Assembly (NCBI GenBank): GCA_015143295.1
Contig: CM026571.1
Span: 5,351,501-5,415,500 of the forward strand
From: Tetracentron sinense
Taxonomy: Eukaryota; Streptophyta; Magnoliopsida; Trochodendrales; Trochodendraceae
Length of the DNA: 64,000 nt
Direction: 5' to 3'
Shown: positions 12,413 through 24,424 of the stretch, one piece after another
How positions within the stretch are numbered: position 1 is the first letter of the stretch
Layout of the letters: each line of letters opens with the position of its first letter
The notes under the pieces: generated by a model
Told to the model about the DNA's origin: nothing
Seen by the model: the letters and a program-made list of their open reading frames with translations, nothing else
Databases searched by the model: none
Position numbers and translations under genes: made by a program

Positions 12413-12689
12413 GGGAAATGTTTAACTTACTGCCGCATTCTACTATGTAGTGGAATGTGCGGTCTTCATTGGTCCATGCCCCCTTATTTTAACACCCATC
12501 AACTGTGGTTTAGATTCACTCACTCCTAGGGTTAAGCAATCTAACCTTGGATTTTAGAAAGAAAAAACAAAACAAAAATATTAACCTTAATTTTCTTAAT
12601 CTTAACCATAGTTTAAGGACTGTTAAAAGGGACACGTGGACATGACATATGACTACATAGTCAAATGCGTGGTGGGCTAATTACTACCC
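12413..12689. mobile_element. Mutator-type MITE with perfect 9-bp TSD
   Basis: The ends start GGGAAATGTTTAAC (left) and GGGTAGTAATTAGC (complement of right), and the inverted repeat continues through a CGCATT…ACTATGTAG block. The flanks TAATTATTA (12404-12412) and TAATTATTA (12690-12698) are an exact 9-bp duplication, the Mutator-superfamily signature. The interior has the family hallmark: an inverted AACCTTGG…TTAACC centre and a GGGACACGTGG arm with a G-box (12633-12638). Confidence 0.82.
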
Positions 12690-12698
12690 TAATTATTA

Positions 12699-13533
12699 TG
12701 GCATGTTTATACATATGGATGTACTATGCATCACTTGTTCATACTTACTATCCAAAAAACCAATACATATCATCTAATGTGCACTGTATTTGATTGAAAA
12801 TAAATCTATGTTTGCGATTCAGGAAAAAAAATTCGAAGTATCAATATAAATAATATAGTGTAATAGTCTATATAGTAAGAGCACTTTTATTTTGGTATCG
12901 TAAATACAGTTAGACCACAACCTTGGTTAGTAGTGTTAGTATCAGTTCAGTGGTTAGAAATTAGATGCATAACATTTTAGCTGTGCCAAACAGTACTTTT
13001 CAATTACCATAACAACTCGTGAGAATTGACCGCCCAAGTAGGGCATATAGACACTGCCACTAATACCAATGGGCAGGTGTGGTAAGAGCACTTCAGTGTA
13101 TGTAAGCTAAGACGTTCACTTCCAAGCTACAAACTTTTAATAAGAGTAACAAAAGTACATACCCAATTGCAGTACTAACCCCCCTAAGCCCAAAGCCCTA
13201 ATCCCTAAGCCCTAACCCTTAACCAAGATAGATAAAAGATTAGAGCCTACCAAAAAAGAAAAAAAAAAGTGCAGTACATAAGTCTACTTTATCTGGAATT
13301 TTGAAACAAGTATCAGAAGATTCAAAGCATGAAATTTAGTCCTGTTTCTATTTTTTGCCAAAGCACTCATTGAATGTAAACCAAAATTCCTATATAAAAA
13401 AAAAGGGGAATTCCCTCAAATTGTCACATAGAAAACAAATTGAAACTGTAATCTTTAATGGCAGAAGTTCTACTCTTCAAATTTTAAATTAAATAAACAG
13501 GAAAAAAAAAAAATCGTCTGGGGTTGCAAGACA
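12699..13533. other. 3' flank of the ATL gene; short CCCTAA-like tract
   Basis: AT-rich DNA holding the presumed 3' untranslated region of the minus-strand ATL gene just below 13534. At 13182-13221 there is an irregular run of CCCTAA-type words (CCCTAATCCCTAAGCCCTAA), an interstitial telomere-like tract. No other gene is visible. Confidence 0.45.
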
Positions 13534-14127
13534 TCACCTCCTCCGATTCCCCGGATACTGAGACAATGGCACAAGCTCCGACAACGGCGTCGACAACGGA
13601 GTCGGTAACGGCGAATTACGACAAACAGGGCAAGAACCATTAAGCTTCAACCAAGCATCAATACAACAGAGATGGAAGAAATGTCGACAATCTGGCATCA
13701 TTCTCAACATTTCTCCATCCTTGTAATCACAGAGACAGATCGCACACAAAGAATCACCACTCCCTCGATCCTTCGACTTACAGAAAGGGAATTTCGGGTA
13801 CGAATTTATAATAATCTGATCGAGCCCGACAACGCCATTCTCTTCATCATCATCATCTTCAGCAACAAAGATTACCCGAGGAAGAATGACACCATTAGGG
13901 TTTGAAGGATTAGGGTTTGGAGAGCGGGAACGATTTCGAGAGGCGCGACAGCAGACGTAGGAAACTAAAACGGCAGAGAGTAGGACGAGAAACCCTAACG
14001 AGACAGCTACGGCGTAGCCGAGGCCAAGGTTGCTAAGGTTATGAAGGAAGTCGCCGGAGCTTCCGCTTCCTCCGACGCCGGAGGAACCGTTACCGGCGGG
14101 AGTAGCAGCAGAAGCGCCGTTGGACAT
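13534..14127 (-). CDS. RING-H2 finger E3 ubiquitin ligase, ATL family (ATL67-like)
   Basis: A 197-residue intronless protein. The order of parts is the ATL signature. A Gly/Ser-rich N terminus is followed by one transmembrane segment (about residues 34-60, LGLGYAVAVSLGFLVLLSAV). Then comes a basic stretch, the GLD motif (101-103), and a RING-H2 domain at 128-169 with all ligands: C128, C131, C147, H149, H152, C155, C166 and C169. W159 and P167 lie where the E2 contact is made. ATL proteins are membrane-anchored E3 ligases that receive ubiquitin from an E2 and mark substrates, often in defence or hormone responses. The LGLGYA-(x)n-LGFLVLLS segment resembles ATL67. The start is the first ATG of the frame, with a CT-rich leader upstream. 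The substrate cannot be inferred. Confidence 0.93.
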   Translation of the reverse strand: MSNGASAATPAGNGSSGVGGSGSSGDFLHNLSNLGLGYAVAVSLGFLVLLSAVLVSYVCCRASRNRSRSPNPNPSNPNGVILPRVIFVAEDDDDEENGVVGLDQIIINSYPKFPFCKSKDRGSGDSLCAICLCDYKDGEMLRMMPDCRHFFHLCCIDAWLKLNGSCPVCRNSPLPTPLSTPLSELVPLSQYPGNRRR

Positions 14128-14640
14128 TTTGTGGGGAAGGAGACGGATTTTTCATATTTTTTCTTCCGAGAGAGAGAGAGAGAATTGCGGAAAATTTTCT
14201 TCTTCTTCGAGACCTTTTTTTTTTTTTGGTAAGGGCCTGCTCTATACGGATTCCTCCTTGATTATAGAGAACACGACACGTATTTAAATGTACCTCCGTG
14301 TTAATCCGGAAAATCCTGGTCAAAGTTACGTGGCCTGTTTTTATGGATTCTACTTGAAGTCTTTGTAGTGAGCAGTACAATAGATCCAACCACGTGAGTT
14401 TCCAGCTGCTACTGTGCGTACATTTAATATGCGAACAGATCATCTCTGGCAGAAACAAGAGAGAACGTTTCACAACTTGGCACGTGCTTGTAAGTCTAGT
14501 TAAGAAGTCCAACCCTAGATATTTTCAATAAAAATTTTAAAAATAATAAGTTTAAGGAGAAATACTAACTCGGCCTGAAGATTTACACACTCTTACTGTA
14601 ACAGTGACAAGTGTCGCTTCAGCTATAAACTATATCTTCA
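14128..14640 (-). promoter_or_regulatory. Promoter region of the ATL67-like gene with clustered ACGT elements
   Basis: Reading away from the ATG there is a (CT)n/GAA-rich leader (14165-14215), a possible TATA element (TATAAT on the minus strand, 14261-14266), then ACGT-core sites: ACACGTA (14276-14282), ACGTGGC (14328-14334) and G-boxes CACGTG at 14391-14396 and 14481-14486. ACGTGGC and CACGTG are binding sites of bZIP (ABRE-type) and bHLH factors. This suggests, but does not prove, ABA, light or stress control. Beyond 14640 a MITE adds two more CACGTG. Confidence 0.5.
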
Positions 14641-14990
14641 ACTAGAACCGAATCATAGCCAAGCGCGATTGAATTTATGGAGAGTTCAATTGCATCCACA
14701 GATCAACACGTGTCTCTATTCACCCCTATTAATGATGGTTAAGATTCATTAAGCCTTAGGGTTCAATAATATAACTTTGGTTTTTTGAAAAAGATATTAA
14801 AACAACTTTGAACACTGGTTAAGAAATTCTTAACCCTTAAGATTAATATTTTTAAAAAAACCAAAGTTAGATTATCGAACCCTAAGGGTTGATGAATTTT
14901 AACCACAATTAATTGGGGTGAATAGGGACACGTGTTGACCTGAGGATGCAATTGAACCTCTCTCAAATTCAATTGTGATTCATGTCCTTT
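14640..14990. mobile_element. Foldback MITE carrying two G-boxes
   Basis: Nearly the whole element is an inverted repeat. The left arm TTCAATTGCATCC, then CAACACGTGTCCCTATTCACC, is mirrored on the right by GGTGAATAGGGACACGTGTT and GGATGCAATTGAA; inner arms also pair (TTAGGGTTCAATAATATAAC against its complement). G-boxes lie at 14707-14712 and 14929-14934. No clear TSD was found, so the exact ends are uncertain. It is related to the copies at 42690-42930 and 60210-60300. Confidence 0.75.
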
Positions 14991-15034
14991 GACTATACCT
15001 TTTTTTTTTTTTTTAAACTTGTTGAAATGTAGCA

Positions 15035-15086
15035 ATGAGAGTGTGTGTTAGTTACATGATATCATTTCAACAAAAAAAAAAAAAGA
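15035..15086 (+). repeat. 3' tail of a retroposon (TTACATGATATCATTTC + poly-A)
   Basis: GTGTGTTAGTTACATGATAT followed by CATTTCAAC and a run of 12 A. The same end with A-rich tail occurs at 54510-54570 and 56455-56515. Repeated identical 3' ends followed by poly-A indicate LINE/SINE-type retroposition. The body upstream is not recognisable. Confidence 0.6.
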
Positions 15087-15087
15087 G

Positions 15088-16170
15088 GGTAAATTACACT
15101 GACCTCCCTTAAGGTTTCACAAAATTTCAGAAACCTCTCATCTTGCTTATGAAATTACACTGTCCTCTCCCGTGTTTCAATTAGTGGTAATAGATTCCAC
15201 CTTTCATTAATATGATGTTACTAACATTGACGGAATTTGATGATGTCATGGTTTCAATATTTTAAAATCCCCGACTTGCCCCCGAAAATATCAATATTTT
15301 TTTTAAAATTCATTTATTCTTTAATGAAAACACTTTAACATCAACATAAGTAAGAAGTTTAGACTTATGTTCCTTTTGTTTCGATGTAAAATAGGGGAAA
15401 CCAAATCAAATTTGCATAAAATATCAATTTTGTGCATTTGTTGGCTCGTAAAATCTTTCGTAAATATAAAAGGAACCACTTTATAGAAAGTCACTTTCAT
15501 TTCAAAAACCCACAAGTCAATATCTCGTAAAATCTCTCTTAAAATATGTTTTAAAATTTACAAAATTACTCATATTCACTAAATACAAATTAAAATTTTT
15601 AATATTTAAAATTTTGTTGGTTTTAAATTTTTATAATTTTATCTTTTAAAAATTTTTACAAAAAATATTTCGTCTTATTTTCAAAGAATGCAACCAAACG
15701 ACAAAAAAAATGATTAAATAATAATAATAATCATATTTTACCATAAAAGTTTTTATTTCGTAAATAGTTTACGTCGTAAAACAATTTACATGTAAACAAA
15801 TGGAGCCTTAGTGACGTTATGAAATTACATCAATATTCTTTATTTTGAACAGAAACTTAATTTTGATATAAAAATAAACACTAATTAATAAAACATAAAT
15901 TAAGTTTTTTTTCCTCAACTATCCACAAATACACAAATGTCTCTCAAGCATCATATTCACACGGGTTGCTCACCAGAGAGATAGGAAGGAGACCCATTAG
16001 CACCAAACATTTCACAAGCCTAGTGAAATAAGGGTAAAATAGTAAAAGTTGATTCCCAATTAACTGTGTTAACTTTAAACACTGATTAAGTAGGTTAGTG
16101 TAATTTTAGAAACAAGAGGGGAGATTTATGAAATTTCGCCAAACCTCAGGGGAGGTCAGTGTAATTCATC
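15088..16170. mobile_element. TIR element, about 1.08 kb (GGTAAATTACACTGACC type)
   Basis: The left end (from 15088, AAATTACACTGACCTCCC, then AAGGTTTCACAAAATTTC) and the complement of the right end (AATTACACTGACCTCCCC, then GAGGTTTGGCGAAATTTC, ending about 16170) form an inverted repeat of about 50 bp. The middle is AT-rich and without coding potential; the 64-residue frame at 15321 is a shadow. The superfamily is uncertain: no clean 8-9-bp TSD is seen, only a possible 3-bp GAG. Confidence 0.65.
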
Positions 16171-16248
16171 GAGGAAAATGTTTAGCAATGTAGGTGTTTT
16201 ACTCATCCTAAGAGTGAAAAAATTTGAATGCTCGGTTGGGCTAGCACT

Positions 16249-16867
16249 CAGGGGTGGAGCCGGGGGGCGGGGCCATGGACCCCCCAAATTTTTTGTAATT
16301 CCTTACTCCACTAGTATGAATAGTGGGCCCCTCAATTAAAAAAATAATAATTTAGTATACTTGCCCCCCCCAAATTTTTTTTTCCTATATAATATATTGG
16401 CCCCCCCAATTTTTTTTGTCATATATATAGTGGGCCCCCCAATGGAGTCCCCTTATGCCCTTGAGGTTGCCACATGTCCCTATTGACACCCCTTAACTAT
16501 GGTTAAAATTAACTCAATCTCAGGATTCACCTACTTGTCCTTGGTTTTTAGAAAAAAATATTTAAATAATTTTGACCTTAGGAGTTAGTGAATTTTAAAC
16601 TAGGGTTCAAAAAGAAATTTGATATTTTTTAAAACCAAGGATAGGTGGGTGAATCTTAACCACAATTAATGGGTATTAATAAAGACACGTGGCGATCTCA
16701 AAGGCATTACCGGGAAAAAAAAATTCTCAAAATAAAAAAACTAGCCCCAAATTTTTTTTCTCGGGGGCTATGCCCCCAAACCCCCAAATTCCATACCCTA
16801 AAATCAATTTTTTTTTAATTATATGTATTTTGGCCCCCCCAATGAAAAATTCCTAGCTTCACCCCTG
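16249..16867. mobile_element. hAT-like element with perfect 8-bp TSD, carrying a nested MITE
   Basis: The ends CAGGGGTGGAGCC (left) and CAGGGGTGAAGCT (complement of right) are flanked by exact 8-bp copies of CTAGCACT (16241-16248 and 16868-16875). Inside are several GGCCCCCCAATTTTT blocks. A second, foldback MITE is nested at about 16450-16715, with arms GCCACATGTCCC and GACACGTGGC and a G-box at 16686-16691. The nesting shows that the foldback family was still moving after this hAT copy landed. Confidence 0.88.
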
Positions 16868-16875
16868 CTAGCACT

Positions 16876-19312
16876 CCTCGTCATATTGTTGATTATGACC
16901 TTTCAGAGATAACATATATTTTTTTGAAACACAAACAATACGCACCCACTATACTCGCACACCTACCCTAGTGTGATGGTCAACTTTTTGATTTTGCGGA
17001 ACAACCGTGCGATGCCTCAATCATCCCATGATCTCGGCCAACTTTACACCATCCATTCATCGAACCAACTCAATGTTTTGTGCTACGATAAGGTACAACC
17101 CACTACCGAGTCTCATCTGCTAAGCTACACTCAGCTAGCTTACGCATTACTTCATTGTGTTGCTCCTGACACTCGTCCAACACATACGGTTACCGCGTCA
17201 CCAAAGTCCCATCTCGTGCCTCTTGTACGCGCTGAGGTTCCCCGATCAAGTCGAACATCTAACAAGGCCTGATACTCTCAAACATGACTATCGGTCATCC
17301 CCACGCATCACAGATAGCTTAGGAGCATTGGTCGTTACACAATTTAATTATTCCTTATAGTAATAATTCCGTCGAATAGTACTAGTAAGGGTGTCGAACC
17401 TCTAAGGACTACGCTGGTTTCGTTACCTTTTATTAAAATCAATTTTAAACTAATGAGTAACAAGATTAATTGATTTGATTCATTTTAACCTAATTAAACT
17501 ATCAAATTTTATTTAACCTAATTACTAAGAACTTTTGGTTATATATCGGTTGAGAAAATCTAGAGTGTTTGAATCCACTACTAGCTTCATAACTAATCTT
17601 ACTTTGATTTTATTCAAATTTCTTAATTTGCAAACATTACAATGAGAGAGATGACACATCCCCTCCCAACTAATCAAGAAAGATGCAAAAGATTAAATCC
17701 TAGACATATCGTATCTTCGGTTAGCACCAGTGATATACATTAAACTAAGGTAGTACGATCATTCATCTTCCCTTATCATAAAATATCTTTAGAGTTATTC
17801 TCTTGAACTATTAAAACCATTGCATAAAACTTATATTAAAATTCTAACGAAAATTTACACAAGTGAGTTCTTTCAATTTCCTAACACCTAAGACAATAAT
17901 AGAAATTCCATTGAAATCAAATTTAAATCTAATAAATCCGATTATTAAAACAACCCTTTTATTATGCAATCAATGTCATACAAATAAGAAATCTAAATAA
18001 AAACAAAGAACGACCTAATTACTTGGCTAGAGTTTCATTGAAACCCTATAATAGAAAAATGAAGAACTCATCCTTTTGGCTTCTTTGATCTTTAGAACTT
18101 CTCTTATTCAAATCCCAAAATTTCTACATAATGATTATGGCTAAGGGTTCTCTTATTTATATATAGAGAGAGAAAGATAGAGTCCTTGTTAATTTAGGAG
18201 TTCTAATTGAGGTCAAACTCTTCTTTTTCTCTCTCTAAACTCTCTTAGGATTGAATGAGGATTAAATCCTCACTTATGTAGGCAATAATAGTGTTGGAAA
18301 GTGTTTAAAATACTATTCACGAAATACTATTCACCTTATTTACAGGTTTACCACTGAACTTTGAATAATTTTAGAAAGCTCAATTCTTATTGGATTGATC
18401 TGAAATTTGAAATATAGCTACTTTAGGTCATTTAGAATCTACTCGAAAAGTTTCATAAATTTTGGATGAAGGCAAATAATCAAAATACCCCTCTATTGAT
18501 AGAAATACGATTTTGGCTAATCGATTCATCAAGGTAGATTTATGCGATTTTACTCTCTTTTATTCTTCTTTCTTTTGCTCTTCTCATTTATGAGATTCTT
18601 ATAAGTTTTTGAAGCATCTAATCTTCTATTTTATCTTATTTTCCTCACATGAACCTGAAAAAGATAAAAACAACAAAGTACCGTAAAACTGTTTAAAATA
18701 GAACTCTAAGGAACTAACAAGTTTAGTTTGAGGTGCTTAAATATGTAACAATTAGCACCGAACATTACTACCCTGTTCACCGAACATTGAGGGCATGGCA
18801 CCCACAACGCGATCCTCGATCCATGATCGAGTATCCCAACCATACTTTGTATCACTCCTAGACAACCATGATGCATAACGCATGCTTAAGGCCAAACTAG
18901 GTTCGAACCTCTAGCCTTGAGGCTCCACGCAGTGCTAGGAAGTCCATCTACTTTGCACCATCCTTGGATACTCCAACAACCATCCAAAGAGACTCTAAGA
19001 TCCCCTTTAGGATCCTAGAGCCTGCCTCCTACTCCATTGGGGTTGCTCATTAAGTGGCCCCAGATGTGCCACAAGGGAAGGTAGAGCTATGCCCTTCTCC
19101 TTAAGGTGGATGTTAAACCATTAGCCCATTTATTGAAGAAAATATCCTATGTACTAGTAGAGTCATACTGGCATTTTTCGGAGCAATACATTGAATCTCC
19201 ACAAACCATCTGTAACATTGAACTCATATCAACTTTCTCTTCGAATGAAGGTTGTGAACGCATAAATTTACCGCCTTTCCTCTCCTCTCAACTCTAAGTG
19301 TCGAGACAAGGT
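16876..19312. repeat. LTR-retrotransposon debris (non-coding), left part
   Basis: C-rich, stop-ridden sequence (16960-17330 and 18770-19308) alternates with an AT-rich LTR-like block (about 17331-18765). The two C-rich parts and 21852-22920 share style and words (ACACTCGTCCA near 17170 and 21897), so I infer one old element interrupted twice. No gag, protease, integrase or RT motif could be found on either strand; the 99- and 67-residue frames here are not genes. Confidence 0.45.
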
Positions 19313-21851
19313 CCGAGAGTAGAGGAATAACGCTAAATTTATTTTAAGAGTCGCCACCTACTTAGGGGAAGTAGGATCCCGAGATAATCCAAATAAGGGG
19401 GTCTACGGTCCAGAGTAGTCTAGGTAAGAGATCCCTTTAGGTCTTGGGGAAGGGGTTAGGCACCCCAGGACCTCCATCCAATGATAGTAACCTACTCATT
19501 AGGTCCAAATTAAACATTTAAAAATCACTTAACATTTCCTAAAACAATTATTAATTTTGCTAATCGAATACAAATCAAAATGGGGTGTAAAAAGTTTATT
19601 TTTGGTTGGGGTCGAACCCTGATTGGGCTGCCTACTTATCCGGTTAGTCGGAATCAGACCCTCATAGTAGTTCGGGGTCCGTGACTGTTTTTATACTCGT
19701 TTCGGAGTGTGGTCACTTCCAACTCATGTTTGAGTTGGGGGGATGCGGAATTGAGATTTATGAATCTCATTCCGGGAGATGGTTGAGTGGCTAGGTGCTC
19801 GTGGGGGAGCTCTAGGGGGCGTTCATTTATTAGGGTAAGTCTTTTTTGCATTTTGTAGGTTTTTAAATGTTTTTGTTATTTTGTAATTTTTTTGATTTTT
19901 TGTATTTTAATTTTGGCAAGTTTTAACTAGTCAAGGCTATCCTAAATGCCCAAGGTAGGCAAAAGGAAAATAAAGTCTAGATGATTTTAATTATCTTAAA
20001 GGCAAAGAGCAGGGCGGATCGAGCGGCCTTAAACCAAAAGAGGCTATGGTTTAAATACGGACCCTGCTCTAGGTCCCAAGGGAGGATAGACCAGTACCTT
20101 TAATTTATTTTAATCTTTTTTATATTTTTTCTGATTTTTTGTAAAGCTAACTAACGAGGGTAAGCCAAATATTTAGGGTTAAAAAAGAGAACCTACCTAA
20201 GTGCCCAATGTAGGCAAAATATATAAAAAAAAATCGGCCTAAACTTATTGCGCACACCCATATACATGAAAAATAAATAAATAAATAAAACAAATAAATA
20301 AGCATGGAAGACACGTACCTACGTGCGGTTGATGGGGGATGTGTGATATTGGAGGCTGCTCCGTTGAGAAGAAAGTGAGGTGGGCGTGGTTGTTTTGTTG
20401 ATCTAAAACTAATACTCACCTCTCTCACTCACTCAATCCCCAGAACAAGGGATTTACAAAAAAAAAAAATAATAATAATAATAAAATAAAAACTGAAAAT
20501 CGAGATCCAAAGAGACCAGTGAATGGCCGGATCCTTCTCCTGTGCAAGTGAGAAAAACAACAATCAAAATAACAGGTAAAATAAAACAATAAAATTAAAT
20601 TAAAAATTAGATCACAACAAATTTGAAACACAGAGATCGTCAAGTTGGATGGTGGGCTGGGGATTACCTGAGGATCGAGGAATGGCCAGAAAGGGGCGAC
20701 AATCACCGGGGTAATGTGATGCAGGAGGTGGGAAGAAAGAAAACGGATCCTCTTGCTTTCGAAGAGAGAAAAAACGCCGGGCTGAAGTTACGGTGATTGA
20801 CGAGGAAGAAGCTGCCGGAGGTCTGATCGACAAAAGCCGGAGCCGATCGAGCTTATTAGATCAGCGCTGGATTCACCGGAGGAGAAGGACGACCCTGGTT
20901 ATCAAATTTGAACCCAGGGTAAGCATGATGAAAGCTTATAATAAAGAGATTGGATGAGGAAGCTCGGCGAGATGAAGCTTATTACCGGAGATGGATGTTA
21001 CCGCTGCGAATAGATTCCGGCGATCCGGATCTGAACGAGAAGACTGAGATGGGAAAGAAACCAATGAATAAACGAATAAATTCAAAACCAGAAATGAAAT
21101 TAGAGAAAATAGGATCTAGAAGTTCTAGATTTGAATTTCTAGATCTAAGGTTTAGATCTAGAAACTCCAGATCTAGAAGAATCTGAGAAAAGGAAATGGT
21201 GAAACAGAGAAAAACTTACCTGAGAGAGTGATGAAGGAAGAAAACGGTGAGCTGCAGACGCCGGATAATAGCCAGTGATGATCGGCGACAATGAGCTACT
21301 GAGAAGAGTGAAGAGATCTAAGAGAATAAATCTGGAATTTCTAGATCTCAAACCAAATAAACCAAATGAGGGAGAGTGAATGATTACCAGAAGGATGGAT
21401 CGCCGGAGATAAGTCGTTGGTCGGAAGATGTTGGCGCCGATGATGAGGCTAAACAGAGCCTTCGTGGACAGGCTGCTGCTAACAGTATCTCGCCGGAGAA
21501 GATGGAAGAACAGTGGTTCGCCGGAGGAGATGGAGGAAGGGAGAGATAGGAAATCAAGACCCTCTGCTGCCGAAAATGAGTAGAGAGAAAAAAAATGAGG
21601 TCATCTGACCTCATTGAGAGTATTTATAGAGTGGTTTTTAGGGTATGAGGCTTATGTTGTGGGCTTTGCTATTGGGTCGAGAATCACACGGGCTGGATTT
21701 TTGCCCATGGGCTCTAAACATGGGGTTTCTCTCTCTCTCTCCCTAAAAAAGAAAATAAAATAAAATAAAAATAAAAATATAAATAAATAAATAAATAAAA
21801 TAAAATAAGAGGTGAGTGAAATTTCAGGAGCGTAAAAATGGGGTGTTCACA
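19313..21851 (+). mobile_element. Solo LTR of a large non-coding LTR family (copy 1)
   Basis: The right end is …GTAAAAATGGGGTGTTCACA, like the …GGGTGCTTACA end of the other copies, and it carries the conserved module near its start (19345-19700: GTCGCCACC, GGCACCCCAGGACC, GGGTCGAACCC). The flanking 5-mers are AAGGT (19308-19312) and AAGGT (21852-21856). The usual 5' TG is lost (CCGAGAG), so the left border is less certain than in the other copies. The short ORFs at 20147-21614 are unrecognised and lie on both strands. Confidence 0.65.
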
Positions 21852-23150
21852 AAGGTACTATCGGTTTTACTTCCAACATGCCATGTGAGTCCCACAACAC
21901 TCGTCCATATGTGTTCGATCAATCGCCAAGCTCAAGCTATACCCCACAAATCTTCATGTGCACTTCACCAAACCCACAGTACCTCGTGCACAACATCAAG
22001 ACACCTTTGTGTCCCTTTACTACAATACCCCAACACACCAAGGCACCAACCTTGAACCACGTTACGCTATCGCTTGCATAGTGCATCGCCTATCTCATAG
22101 GCATGACATTGGCATAGCTTGCCCATGCTCGGGCCATCCCGGCTCAATATCACAGTCATGACACTACTTAACCACTTTGATCGTGACACTCTACCCACCT
22201 GATTAGGTCGATATCCTCGTCGACTCTCACCAATTATTCATCTGATCAACAACATAACTTGCACACCTGCTCCTTCCTCATATAAGAACTTACTTCTGAT
22301 GGCCTAACACATCAATTACTGCCTCAAAATTCACATTATCACAAATTTTGTCTGAAACATTCCCCACACTTTTCTCAATTTCACAATGAACTTGGCCTCA
22401 GAGTCTCTATACAATGCCTTTGTCTCCAACATTTTTGTCTTCAACACGTTATCCAAATTTCTGAGAGGGATAAACTGCATTGAATTTTTTCAAGTGCACA
22501 TCTCCATGCACATTTTGGTCCTCCCAGGACCATCACTTGGCTGTCCCAAGCCTTACTCTGACACTGATTGTCACCATGAACTTTGATCTTAGTCTCACAA
22601 CCCTGATCTTCAGCTTTACTTTGCATTCAACTACCATTCACTTCACTCTTAAAGCTTCATCTATTGCAGTTCACTCCGTAGAACTACACTCATCGTTTAT
22701 CTTAAACATGAAGTACGGCACACATGACGAGGCTTGCAAGCCAACCGCATCTCATATGATACTTCCTCTGTAGTCTGCTTCCTTAGTTTGCGCATGCGAG
22801 CATCGGCGTGTTGTCACACTCCAACACTAGAGCCATCCCACAATAGCATTGACATTAACATCCTTTACCTAAAGTCGCAAACACGCACCAAGTATCTTCC
22901 GATGCAACACGGCCAGTAACCCTATACGTTACTCAAAACCGCAATAGCGTCCACTATGCCAAATTTCTGCGAAACTCTCATTTGGTGTATCAAGCCTTGA
23001 CATGCTAAGCCTACCTCTGCAATCCATTAGTGCAAAATTATTTTACATGTCTTCCTCGGTTGTGTTCCAATCCATTGGCACATGTCTAAATAACTAACAT
23101 TTTTAATAGTGTTAGCAAATTTCCCTCCTTTTCGTGAACTCCATTACCTC
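21852..23150. repeat. LTR-retrotransposon debris, right part
   Basis: Continuation of the C-rich non-coding element on the other side of the solo LTR. Multiple overlapping short frames (21816-22919) reflect base composition, not protein coding; none shows a retrotransposon motif. Confidence 0.4.
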
Positions 23151-24207
23151 CTAATTTCAAGGATATGAAAGTAATGGAACAATAGTCAGCTGCAAGAGAC
23201 CTTTTGTTATTGGTAGTTGTAAAGGGTTTCTCACAATGTCACATAAGGATAATAGGTTAGGGTTGACATTTATTATTGTTAGAAAAGTACAAGTAAAAGA
23301 CATCACCGTCTTTTGAAAAGCTAATGAATGTAAACCTAATCCACTATTTCCTATGTGTCATTTTTAGGGATCTTTTGTAGCAACTGCTGCAAAACATCCC
23401 TAATGTTCGGAATAATAGACCCGATGAAGAAGATAAATAAGCACACACAAAAAAGAAAATAAGAGATATACATGGTTCGACAATAACCTGTCTATGTCCA
23501 TGGGTTAAGATCCGATTACTTCTTTCTTGTTCAAAGAAACCTTGAGTTAACCAGTACAAGAACACTCTCATCTCATATTAAATCTCAACCCAAGCCAAGA
23601 GCCCTTTGTACACCCCACTCAAGCCACCTTCTCAATGAACCTATAGAAGAATCCCTATCTATCTTCGTTTTTAACATTTCCCAAGCCCTAGTATGCTTCA
23701 GCCCTATCTATTATTTCTCACTTTTAATAAATTGCAAACCCTCAACTTATAACTATGTATTTATAGACCTAATATAGAGTCCTACAAAAATAGAAACAAC
23801 TCCTTACTAAATTAGGAAATTTCAAGCGCATCTCTGACTCTAACCTGCCTAAGACCGCTTGAGCTGTGCCCAACTTCGCTCGAGCAGAATGCCCCAAGGG
23901 ACTGCAGACAGATTTATCGCGAAACCGCTCGGGCGGCGCCCAGCCCCGCCCTAGCAGTGCCTCTGAGAAAAATCTAATTCAAATCATTCCAACACCTTGC
24001 AACTATTGTGCAGAAGTTATGATACATGTCATCACGACATTTCAGCAAGAGAGGATGTCTATGGCTATAGCTAAAGACTATCCTAAGTTATCTTCCTCAA
24101 CAAATGAGGACAACTCATGAGGAAAAGAATCAGGCTCCCAATAAAACTGATGACCAATATGACGACCCCCTTCCACAATATTAGCTTGCCGTTGAAATTC
24201 ATTGCCT
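23151..24207. other. Intergenic, nothing recognised
   Basis: Includes a locally GC-rich patch (23860-23970) with CGCTCGAGCAG and CGCTCGGGCGG words. No gene, TIR or tandem array is recognised. Confidence 0.35.
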
Positions 24208-24224
24208 AATAAAAGGTCTCTTAA

Positions 24225-24407
24225 ACCCTGGGGTGTAGCCCAGTGGCTGAAGGATGAACTGTAAACCCAGAGGTCTCGAGGTTGATTCCTGGGCTCCCCT
24301 CAATATCGATTGTATGGGGTGGGTATTCCCTATGCAGCACGAGGGATTGGGATTAGTATGAGTCTTTTGAAGCTCAGGATATCCACGTTTACAAAAAATA
24401 AAATAAA
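24225..24407 (+). mobile_element. tRNA-derived SINE, copy 1, with 17-bp perfect TSD
   Basis: The 183-bp element begins ACCCTGGGGTGTAGCC. It has a pol III A box (TAGCCCAGTGG, 24237-24247) and a B-box-like GGTTGATTCC about 40 bp on, then a unique body and an A-rich 3' end. It is flanked by exact copies of the 17-mer AATAAAAGGTCTCTTAA (24208-24224 and 24408-24424), the hallmark of LINE-mediated insertion. It lacks the second C of the canonical GGTTCGANTCC B box. The minus-strand copy at 43441-43614 is the same family. Confidence 0.92.
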
Positions 24408-24424
24408 AATAAAAGGTCTCTTAA

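Noticed and set aside
14090..14512. 140-residue minus-strand ORF upstream of the ATL start
   Set aside because: It overlaps the ATL start in another frame and covers the CT/GAA-rich leader and promoter.
20147..21614. ORFs of 68-93 residues on both strands
   Set aside because: They overlap within the solo LTR on opposite strands and have no recognisable motif.
24225..24300. A tRNA gene (A and B boxes present)
   Set aside because: No complete cloverleaf; the sequence continues into a body with an A-rich end and has 17-bp TSDs, so it is a SINE.
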